Of a stretch of 13,647 nucleotides of DNA, positions 1 through 5,119 are shown piece after piece. The position numbers and the translations under genes are program-made. The notes beneath the pieces are model-generated. The model saw only the letters and a program-made list of their open reading frames with translations. It was not told where the DNA came from and searched no databases. This stretch comes from JAVHLK01 sp043806215 (GTDB lineage: Bacteria; Desulfobacterota; Desulfomonilia; Desulfomonilales; Desulfomonilaceae), in assembly GCA_043806215.1 (NCBI GenBank), contig JAZDHD010000147.1, positions 1 through 13,647 on the forward strand. The letters are read 5' to 3'. Numbering within the stretch: position 1 is the first letter of the stretch; every line of letters begins with the position of its first letter.

Positions 1-2
1 TA

Positions 3-155
3 GACAAACATGGATCAATCAGGCGGGCGGAAGTCATGGAACTCTGTCGTATTTCAAAGGACCAAGCTTATAAGCTTCTGAGCAGGCTGAAGAAAAAGGA
101 GCAGATTCAGCAGAGCGGTGAGCGGAGAAAAGCCGTTTATACGCGCAAGCGTTAA
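3..155 (+). CDS. 3' end of a gene ending in a winged-helix DNA-binding domain (partial)
   Basis: The frame starting at base 3 is open from the window edge to a TAA at 153-155 and encodes 50 residues. The segment containing EVMELCRISKDQAYKLLSRL, followed by basic residues and VYTRKR, reads as a helix-turn-helix and wing. This kind of tail is commonly found at the C-terminus of Fic-family proteins and of AlbA/AAA-type ATP-binding proteins with a 'putative DNA-binding' domain. The 5' part lies outside the window, so the full function cannot be named. It is the only plus-strand gene I can support, and it converges with the minus-strand genes to its right. The helix-turn-helix call is by eye. Confidence 0.6.
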   Translation, partial: DKHGSIRRAEVMELCRISKDQAYKLLSRLKKKEQIQQSGERRKAVYTRKR

Positions 156-185
156 GATTATGCGCTCGGCGTTAAGATTATGCGC
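151..185. repeat. Short direct repeat at the 3' end of the partial gene
   Basis: The 15-mer gttaagattatgcgc occurs at 151-165 and again at 171-185, a 20-bp period, followed by a third partial tatgcgccc near 191. The first copy contains the TAA stop of the upstream gene. It looks like a small tandem duplication or a decayed repeat; no function is evident. Confidence 0.6.
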
Positions 186-225
186 CCACTTATGCGCCCG
201 GTGCGTATCCGACGCAAGCGCACCT

Positions 226-308
226 CGGGGTCTTGTATTTTGCTCTTCAGGGAGCAAGATAGGTCGGCGGCAAGGAAAAAGTCAAGAAGCAAGACCCGAC
301 CCCGGCAC
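226..308 (+). repeat. REP-like palindromic element, copy 1
   Basis: The element holds a hairpin at 236-261 (10-bp stem tattttgctc / gagcaagata, loop ttcagg). A purine-rich linker and a 28-bp core at 281-308 (begins gtcaagaagcaagacccgac) follow. The right end is an imperfect inverted match to the left end (ggggtcttg near 227-235). Three further copies in this window share the layout and orientation. This resembles the REP elements mobilised by REP-associated Y1 (IS200-like) transposases, but no such transposase is present here, so that link is an inference. Confidence 0.8.
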
Positions 309-365
309 GTTCAGGGACGGCGCATCATCTGGGCCGGAACCGCGGAACGGCAAGCCAAGAACCGG

Positions 366-396
366 AGAAAACACCCTCGGGGTTGCCGGGGGTGTT
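366..396 (-). terminator. Possible hairpin terminator for leftward transcription
   Basis: The arms aacaccc (370-376) and gggtgtt (390-396) form a GC-rich stem. Read on the minus strand, the hairpin is followed by a short run of T (ttttct). It lies about 100 bases beyond the stop of the minus-strand small secreted protein gene. The T-run is short, so this is tentative. Confidence 0.3.
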
Positions 397-461
397 CGGA
401 CTTGTCACGCGGAGTATATGATTTCTTGACTGGGTTCCTCGTTGCTCCCGTGTTTCAACAG

Positions 462-475
462 CCCCCCCCCCCCCC
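462..475. repeat. Homopolymer tract of 14 C
   Basis: Fourteen consecutive C residues occur in the non-coding stretch just beyond the stop of the small secreted protein gene at 493. Long homopolymers of this kind are prone to slippage, both in cells and in sequencing, so the exact length is uncertain. Confidence 0.9.
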
Positions 476-492
476 TCGGCCCTTTTCCGGGC

Positions 493-888
493 TTACCGGC
501 GGGAGTTTCGCCGGTGCATGCCGGTTTTCCCGTGTCTCGATTGGCGTGCCGACACTCGTGGTTTGCTTGGGGCCTTGTCGAATTTGCCTCGAAATTGGGC
601 ATGTGCGAGATGTGATTGGCGTAATGACAACTTTCCGTTTTTGATCCGGTCGGCAGTGTTGCGATTCTTCAGGGGCGACAGCGACTTGCCGGGAATGCGT
701 TTGGGGAATATACCGCAAATCGTTCCCTTATCCGGGTCGGTGACGCACTTCTTTTGGCCGGGTTCAAGATAGCCCGATCCCGGCGGCAGGTTGTTGGGAT
801 CCGGGGGGCAGGCGTTCAGCAGACTTGCCGCTGAAACCGAAAGCCCGGTCACTACCAAACTCACCAACAGAACCCTTTGCAGTATCAT
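493..888 (-). CDS. Small putative secreted protein, unknown function
   Basis: A 131-residue frame starts at ATG 888 with a good ribosome-binding site (GGAGG at 897-901, 8-nt spacing), which is the main reason for believing the gene. The N-terminus has a hydrophobic core (about residues 3-22, LQRVLLVSLVVTGLSVSAAS) typical of a signal peptide, then ...LLNACPPDP. The Cys could be an imperfect lipobox, but Asn at -2 is unusual. Residues 27-62 carry three cysteines and many Pro/Gly/Asp, suggesting a small exported domain. The basic, low-complexity C-terminal half looks less protein-like and may be read-through after a shift. A hairpin (accggcg 495-501 / cgccggt 509-515) overlaps the last codons, with the REP-like copy 1 beyond. 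No family is recognised. Confidence 0.5.
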   Translation of the reverse strand: MILQRVLLVSLVVTGLSVSAASLLNACPPDPNNLPPGSGYLEPGQKKCVTDPDKGTICGIFPKRIPGKSLSPLKNRNTADRIKNGKLSLRQSHLAHAQFRGKFDKAPSKPRVSARQSRHGKTGMHRRNSRR

Positions 889-1388
889 CTGTCCGTCCTC
901 CAGTCTGTAATGCCGGTGTCAAACGCGTCCGCATCTCTTCTCTCGATTGAACCCGATTTCACCGGACTTACCGATACAGTTCGAAAGAGGGGGAGAATGG
1001 TGACAGGAAGAGTTCGGAAGGATGCCGTCCGGTGGTAACGCTGAAACGCCATTGAAATGGGGCCGTGCCTATGCTCACGAGACTGCCCGGCATAGCGGGC
1101 GCACCGGATCTCGGGCCCATTGACGAGCGCGGTGCAGGGGGTACCGTGCGGCGCCGGTGAACCTGAGCCGCGGCCGCTGCATTCTTGGATTTCTCGGCGG
1201 TTGATCTTTCTTCGCCTGGGCCCTTGAATCTGTGTGAATCGGTGAAATCTGTGGAAAAGTTCTTGTCTTCTTGGTGTCTTTGTGCCTTGGTGGTTGGTCT
1301 TTCTTCTCTTGGCCTTTGAATCGGATTTCGGACCCGGGTCCGGGAACCATGGCGGCTGCGTTTGTGCCTCTATGTCACCCATTAAGAG
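889..1388. other. Intergenic stretch without a convincing gene
   Basis: About 500 bases separate the small secreted protein gene from the next REP-like element. The longest open frame here is composed of Arg/Thr/Pro-rich translation of repeats and has no believable domain. The stretch holds the degenerate repeat at 1195-1324. The upstream signals of the gene at 888 must lie here, but I see no clear promoter boxes. Confidence 0.6.
1195..1324. repeat. Degenerate direct repeat with low-complexity GTG/CTT-rich core
   Basis: A roughly 35-base unit at 1195-1232 (cggttgatctttcttcgcct...) recurs in diverged form at 1290-1324 (tggttggtctttcttctctt...). Between them is the string ctgtgtgaatcggtgaaatc, then cttggtgtctttgtgccttg. 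Strings of this type recur in intergenic DNA of many environmental bacteria, as far as I recall. Function unknown. Confidence 0.5.
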
Positions 1389-1491
1389 GTCCTGTATCCT
1401 GCTCTTCAGGGAGCAGGATAGGTCGGCTGCAAGGGAAAAAGTCAAGAAGCAAGACCCGACCCCGGCACGCTCGCGACCCCGGCACGCTCGC
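1389..1491 (+). repeat. REP-like palindromic element, copy 2
   Basis: Same layout as copy 1: a perfect 10-bp hairpin at 1395-1420 (tatcctgctc / gagcaggata, loop ttcagg) and the 28-bp core at 1441-1468. Relative to copy 1, the stem has changed on both sides (tt/aa-type to cc/gg-type pairs), so base-pairing is preserved. The right end carries a 17-bp tandem duplication (gaccccggcacgctcgc at 1458-1474 and 1475-1491). It begins 8 bases beyond the stop of the antitoxin gene, so it would lie in that transcript's 3' UTR. Confidence 0.85.
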
Positions 1492-1498
1492 ATATGTG

Positions 1499-1810
1499 TC
1501 AAGGCAAGACTTGACGCCCTTTGGGATCACATTCTTTATCACTAAGTCTCTCTCTTAGGATCTTTTCGATGTTTTCAAAAGCATCGAGATCGGGTTCACC
1601 ATCATAATCGCCTTCTTCGAGCCTATCCAGGTAATCCTCTTCAAATCCTGTCATTTCAGAAAGACCTTCCATGGACAGACCATACTGCCGACGCAACTTG
1701 TAAATACCATCCCCAATAAAGCCTTTGACCGAAGCGATAGTGTATCTGGATTCGTTCACATCGTCTTCCCGGAAGAACCACTCCTTCAGGTGATCAAATC
1801 CATCTTTCAT
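1499..1810 (-). CDS. higA: HigA-like antitoxin (XRE-family helix-turn-helix)
   Basis: A 103-residue protein with an XRE/Cro-type helix-turn-helix at about residues 36-70 (IYKLRRQYGLSMEGLSEMTG, then a recognition helix ending in LDRLEEGDYD). The acidic C-terminal tail is typical of an antitoxin. The ATG at 1810 overlaps the toxin's TGA as ATGA, so the two are translationally coupled, with the toxin gene first as in higBA loci. The expected role is to bind and neutralise HigB and to repress the operon through the helix-turn-helix. A 16-bp palindrome upstream of the toxin start is a candidate operator. The family call rests on pattern and gene order; another XRE antitoxin subclass is possible, so the symbol is provisional. 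Confidence 0.75.
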   Translation of the reverse strand: MKDGFDHLKEWFFREDDVNESRYTIASVKGFIGDGIYKLRRQYGLSMEGLSEMTGFEEDYLDRLEEGDYDGEPDLDAFENIEKILRERLSDKECDPKGRQVLP

Positions 1811-2187
1811 GGCAAAGATCCTTTCCAGGTATGTTTTGCAGGCTCTCTCTCAAACTCTCTCTTTTCCTGCCTTGCCTGTTTTATCTCACCCGGGGGAGCC
1901 TCGTCCTGCTTCTTCACGAAGCCATGCGCAAGGACAACATACGTGTCAAAGAAGAAATAGAATATCCTGTACTGAGCCTTGCCCCGGTCCCTCAGGTAGT
2001 AGATGCCTTCTCCAAGATATTCAGCCCTCTTGGGAAGTACCTTGTGCAGCATGTAGCCATAATTCTTGAGCCTTCTGATATTTGCCAGGCACTTTGCAGC
2101 ACCGTCGGGATCATCCTTTCCAATCTTGGAAAAGAAATCCTTGACAGGTACCCTCTTGTTTTCCTTCTGGCATATTACTATGTGCAT
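1807..2187 (-). CDS. higB: HigB/RelE-superfamily toxin (phage-derived Gp49-like)
   Basis: A 126-residue protein whose central part (about residues 53-95) has the pattern of the Gp49/HigB toxin family: LGEGIYYLRDRGKAQYRIFY, then VVLAHGFVKK. This is the conserved E-x-Y-x-L-R, Y-R-x-x-Y and H-x-F-x-K-K core of these mRNA-cleaving ribosome-dependent endonucleases. The basic tail (residues 94-126) is longer than usual and rich in Lys, Arg and Glu. It starts at ATG 2187 with only a weak ribosome-binding site and overlaps the HigA-like gene by 4 bp. The predicted role is growth arrest when the antitoxin is degraded, as in plasmid or island maintenance or phage defence. The locus is flanked on both sides by REP-like copies. 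Confidence 0.8.
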   Translation of the reverse strand: MHIVICQKENKRVPVKDFFSKIGKDDPDGAAKCLANIRRLKNYGYMLHKVLPKRAEYLGEGIYYLRDRGKAQYRIFYFFFDTYVVLAHGFVKKQDEAPPGEIKQARQEKREFEREPAKHTWKGSLP

Positions 2188-2219
2188 GTCCCGGAGGCAA
2201 CTCGATCCTAATGTTCAAA

Positions 2220-2235
2220 AACCGGCCGGCCGGTT
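2220..2235. promoter_or_regulatory. Perfect 16-bp palindrome upstream of higBA (candidate operator)
   Basis: The sequence aaccggccggccggtt is its own reverse complement and lies 33-48 bases upstream of the toxin ATG. HigA-type antitoxins bind palindromes at this position in their own promoter. It could also simply form a strong hairpin. No -10/-35 boxes are clear. Confidence 0.4.
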
Positions 2236-2270
2236 CTAACAGGCGAGGTCGGCATGTGCCTCGGAGTCAG

Positions 2271-2350
2271 CTCTTGTATCTTGCTCTTCAGGGAGCATGC
2301 TGGTTCAGCAGGAAGGGAAAAAGTCAAGAAGCAAGACCCGACTCCGGCAC
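2271..2350 (+). repeat. REP-like palindromic element, copy 3 (partly decayed)
   Basis: The left hairpin arm tatcttgctc and loop ttcagg are intact at 2277-2292, but the right arm has decayed after gagc (2293-2296). The 28-bp core at 2323-2350 has one difference from the other copies (gactcc instead of gacccc). It shares a short downstream extension with copy 1 (gggacggc). It lies 50 bases beyond the stop of the 63-residue gene. Confidence 0.8.
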
Positions 2351-2399
2351 CCGCTCAAAGGGACGGCACGTATAGTTGAGTAACGCAGCCCCCCGAGCA

Positions 2400-2591
2400 C
2401 TACCTTGGTTTTCGCCTTCCGGGCTTAGTCTCAAGCTCTCTTATGCGATCCAATAATGGGCGCTTAGCCACATGAAATCTAGCTATTCTGCCATCTGTCG
2501 TTCGTACGGCGATCGTCACCATATCCGGGCTATCCCCAGCGGAAATGTTTTCCAGCCAATCTGCGGCATGAAGAGCGCTATAATCTCTCAT
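2400..2591 (-). CDS. Small protein of unknown function, coupled to the 2TM-GAF-like gene
   Basis: A 63-residue protein whose ATG (2591) overlaps the TGA of the upstream membrane protein gene as ATGA, so the pair should be translated together. It has an acidic and hydrophobic N-terminal half (ALHAADWLENISAGDSPD), a beta-like middle (MVTIAVRTTDGRIARFHVAK) and a basic tail (ELETKPGRRKPR). I do not recognise a family. Tight coupling suggests it regulates or is regulated by its partner, but nothing in the sequence proves this. There is no signal peptide or membrane segment. Confidence 0.55.
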   Translation of the reverse strand: MRDYSALHAADWLENISAGDSPDMVTIAVRTTDGRIARFHVAKRPLLDRIRELETKPGRRKPR

Positions 2592-3445
2592 TGCGCTTCC
2601 TCCCTTTTGATGCGATCATCCATCTCCTTCAGCAGGACGTACAACGCGTCGGCCACGGCCGCTCCAATGAAAAAATCCAAATCTATCACAAAAACATGCG
2701 GCCGTATACTATCAACGCAAAGGAATCCCCACGTATGGTGATCTCCTCCCGCCAAAATCTTTCGGATAGGCCACACAATAGTGGATCTGTAATCGAATTT
2801 GCCCTCCCTCACCCTCTCGGGAGTCCAGTGAGAATTCTGGTATCCCTTTTCTTGCAAGAGATCATTGGAATAAAAATAGTTTCCCGGTGCCTGACGGAAT
2901 AGTGCGAGATAGTCGGTATTGTCTGACACGTAGTCTTGATCAAGTTTCTGTATGGGATCCGGAGTGCTCGGATGTCTGCAAAACGTCGTGACTTGGACGG
3001 ACCGTAGATGATGTTCCCCAGCCCTACCGGAACACGAGACTTGTTTGATGCACGCACGACATGACGCACCAGCTAAGACGCTGAAGACGTCTGCGAAGCT
3101 TGCAAGGCATTGCCCGATATGCTCCATCACTGTTGTCGGCGTGTCTTCGTTCGTTAGCGAGTAATAGGCGTCTCTTATCTTGTGGAAAACATTATGAATG
3201 CTCGGGCCAGCCAAGGCTAGGCGGGCTTGCCTACTTTTCAAGAACGCAAGAGCCAGTGCAAAGAGAAAGAATATGCACAGCCAAACCGTCAAGATGACTT
3301 GATGAATATTGCTGCCACGAGCGTTTAGCGTGGCCCAGAGTATCCCGGCAATAGTGATGATGGCTGCGCCGCCTGTGAGCAGTTTGTGAACCGAAAGCCA
3401 CCGTGTTATTTGGAATCCCAAATTGGTCAATCGAGGAAATCCCAC
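2588..3445 (-). CDS. Two-transmembrane protein with cytoplasmic GAF-like domain
   Basis: A 285-residue protein starting at GTG 3445, chosen because GGAGGT lies 9 bases upstream and an in-frame stop precedes it. Two hydrophobic helices (about residues 22-41 and 49-69) form a hairpin with a short loop. About 200 soluble residues follow, whose predicted alpha/beta pattern (helix at about 100-130, strands around STIVWPIRKI and TWGFLCVDSIRP, final helix at about 255-278) resembles a GAF-type sensor fold. Cys at 113, 129, 132, 138 and 156 is notable and could bind a metal or sense redox state. It is followed by a coupled 63-residue gene and sits beside a toxin-antitoxin pair in DNA that looks more AT-rich than the metabolic genes. 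A signalling or defence-type membrane sensor is plausible; the GAF assignment is by eye and unproven. Confidence 0.65.
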   Translation of the reverse strand: MGFPRLTNLGFQITRWLSVHKLLTGGAAIITIAGILWATLNARGSNIHQVILTVWLCIFFLFALALAFLKSRQARLALAGPSIHNVFHKIRDAYYSLTNEDTPTTVMEHIGQCLASFADVFSVLAGASCRACIKQVSCSGRAGEHHLRSVQVTTFCRHPSTPDPIQKLDQDYVSDNTDYLALFRQAPGNYFYSNDLLQEKGYQNSHWTPERVREGKFDYRSTIVWPIRKILAGGDHHTWGFLCVDSIRPHVFVIDLDFFIGAAVADALYVLLKEMDDRIKREEAQ

Positions 3446-3668
3446 AACAGCCGCACCTCCAAACTGCCAGGTTGCGTCAAGCTATCCTCCCCGATCAAAA
3501 AAGGCAAATAAAATTTCCGAAACTGACCGATCACCGTGAAGAGTCCTGCAATTGCGTACTTTGAGTAACACCATGACTACAACGAATTTGCGACTCCGGT
3601 CTTCAGGGCGACAAGGGGCAGGGAGACATGAGAGTTTGGAATGAGGTATCAAGCCCATGACTTGAAAG
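3446..3668. other. Upstream region of the 2TM-GAF-like gene
   Basis: No gene is supported here. The stretch holds the ribosome-binding site of the minus-strand GTG 3445 and an AT-rich patch (about 3497-3523) that could house its promoter, though no confident -35/-10 pair is visible. Beyond lies REP-like copy 4. Confidence 0.5.
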
Positions 3669-3761
3669 CCCGGGTCAGGTCTTGCATCTTGATCTTGCAC
3701 AATCTTTGAGGAGTTCCGGGCACGCCATACTCAGTCAAGAAGCAAGACCCGACCCCGGCAC
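3669..3761 (+). repeat. REP-like palindromic element, copy 4 (diverged left half)
   Basis: The 28-bp core at 3734-3761 is identical to copies 1 and 2. The left end (about 3670-3692, containing gggtcaggtcttgcatcttg) is an imperfect inverted repeat of the core, so the element is bounded by roughly 23-bp inverted arms. The middle differs from the other copies. It lies about 150 bases beyond the stop of the egtD-like gene. Confidence 0.75.
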
Positions 3762-3847
3762 GAGCATGCCCGTGCGATATGCATCTGTCATTTGTATCGG
3801 ATCTACCGGTTCGCCGGGCCGTGACCGCCGTTCCGGACAATCCTAGT

Positions 3848-3867
3848 TTCCCCGCAGCAGTGGGGAA
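3848..3867 (-). terminator. Possible hairpin downstream of egtD
   Basis: The arms ttcccc (3848-3853) and ggggaa (3862-3867) with an 8-base loop lie about 43 bases beyond the egtD stop. There is no T-run on the minus strand, so this is at best a weak transcript-end hairpin. Confidence 0.2.
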
Positions 3868-3909
3868 GCAGATCACTGAAGTACGCGCGCTCCTTGTACT
3901 CCCACTTCT

Positions 3910-4938
3910 TCATCTACCCCGTAATCCTGACTGGGTGCGGGTATGCTGCGGAACAGCCTCCAGCAATGAGAACCAGCCTTTCGGATCGGAATACCACCGC
4001 GTCGTCTCCATGCCTGCGTCCCGAATCATCTGTTCTGCACCGGCTCGCCGGAATTTGCGGCAGATCTCCGTTCGGATGGTCTCCCCTTTCTTCAGCGCAA
4101 CAGAGAGTCTCAGGTCCTGAAGCTCCACGGACACGTCCCGCCGCGCCCGAAGATGCATTTCGACCCGCTCATACCGCGTATTGAAGAATGCTGCGTGATC
4201 GAAGCCGTCAGGATCAAAGTCCGCCCCAAACTCCCGATTGATGACCAGGAGGATGTTCTTGTTGAACTCAGCCGTCACGTTTTGTCCATCGTTGTACGCC
4301 GCCTCGATGATTTCCACCGGCTTCACCATGTCCAGTCCGAGGATGAAACGATCACCGGGGTTGAGGATCGCGGCCACATCCAGCAGAAAAGACGATGTCT
4401 CCGCGTCGTCCAGGTTACCGATGGTACTACCGAAGAACAGGACCAGCTTGGGCCGATCCAATCTCAGCCTGTGAAGGTCGCGGGTGAAATCCGCCTCGAT
4501 TCCGTGCACCCTCACTTCCGGATACACGGTCGTCAACCGAGCCTCCGATTCCAGCAGTGCCGGGCCGCAGACATCCACCGGAACATAACGCACATCGGGC
4601 CTGCGCCACGGGCCCAAGGCATCGAGCAAAGCCGTCACTTTCCAATGAGCGCCCGCACCCAATTCCACGAGATCGGCATTTCCCAGCCCGCGCACGATTT
4701 CTTCGGCATGAGTCCGCAGCAGATGCAGTTCGGTTCTCGTCGGATAATACTCGGAAAGGCCGCAGATCGCTTCAAACAGCTTCGCTCCCCGTGCATCGTA
4801 CAAGTATTTGCTCGGTATGTATTTCTGACGGGACATAAGCCCCGTCACGACATCCTCACCCGGCGGCTTGTTTGGGCCGTCTTCGATTGGGATTCCGGAA
4901 CAGGATTCTGCAGAAGCGGAAGATACCGGCATACGCAC
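3910..4938 (-). CDS. egtD: EgtD/EanA-type L-histidine N-alpha-methyltransferase
   Basis: A 342-residue SAM-dependent methyltransferase of the PF10017 family, predicted to trimethylate histidine to hercynine, the first step of ergothioneine synthesis. SAM-binding features include the VELGAGAHWK stretch (about 91-100) and FFGSTIGNL (168-176). Aligned to mycobacterial EgtD as I recall it (offset +9), the substrate-site residues are kept: Y65, N175, Y215, M261 and E291. The expected Ser after the Glu is Cys293 (EICRKF). The start could be GTG 4938 or ATG 4932; the AAGGAG-type site upstream fits either (4 or 10 nt). No oxygen-dependent EgtB is nearby, so in an anaerobe the expected partner would be an EanB-type rhodanese, which is not in this window. 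It appears to be its own transcription unit. Confidence 0.85.
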   Translation of the reverse strand: MRMPVSSASAESCSGIPIEDGPNKPPGEDVVTGLMSRQKYIPSKYLYDARGAKLFEAICGLSEYYPTRTELHLLRTHAEEIVRGLGNADLVELGAGAHWKVTALLDALGPWRRPDVRYVPVDVCGPALLESEARLTTVYPEVRVHGIEADFTRDLHRLRLDRPKLVLFFGSTIGNLDDAETSSFLLDVAAILNPGDRFILGLDMVKPVEIIEAAYNDGQNVTAEFNKNILLVINREFGADFDPDGFDHAAFFNTRYERVEMHLRARRDVSVELQDLRLSVALKKGETIRTEICRKFRRAGAEQMIRDAGMETTRWYSDPKGWFSLLEAVPQHTRTQSGLRGR

Positions 4939-5036
4939 TGCTCTCCTTCATCGACACGGGAATCTCGACACCTGTTCTTGGACCGTCCGGCACTTCTTAG
5001 GGTCTGTCCCAAAACCAACTTTGCAAGTAGCAATCC

Positions 5037-5100
5037 GGGGACACGATTCCGAGTTTTGCGAGGTCACATGGCGTCACTCGCAAAATCGGATCATGTCCCC
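5037..5100. repeat. Large imperfect inverted repeat after the operon
   Basis: The left arm at 5037-5062 (ggggacacgattccgag, then ttttgcgag) pairs with the right arm at 5077-5100 (ctcgcaaaatcggatcatgt, then cccc) around a 14-base loop; two unpaired bases and a few G-U or mismatched positions interrupt it. It begins 20 bases beyond the stop of the fusion gene and lies upstream of egtD. It could end the long operon's transcript, although no T-run follows. It may instead be another mobile palindromic repeat, unlike the four REP-like copies in sequence. Confidence 0.65.
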
Positions 5101-5119
5101 CGATTGCCGTCGGCGCTCA

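Noticed and set aside
885..1502. Minus-strand open frame of about 205 codons
   Set aside because: Its translation is an Arg/Thr/Pro-rich reading of the degenerate repeats and REP-like copy 2, with no domain and no good ribosome-binding site.
281..3761. Four 28-bp identical cores as a CRISPR array
   Set aside because: Spacing is irregular (about 0.9 to 1.4 kb) with genes between, and there are no cas genes; these are dispersed repeats.
156..3909. Transposase gene for the REP-like elements
   Set aside because: No frame with Y1/IS200-type motifs (HUH, catalytic Tyr) is present in the window.
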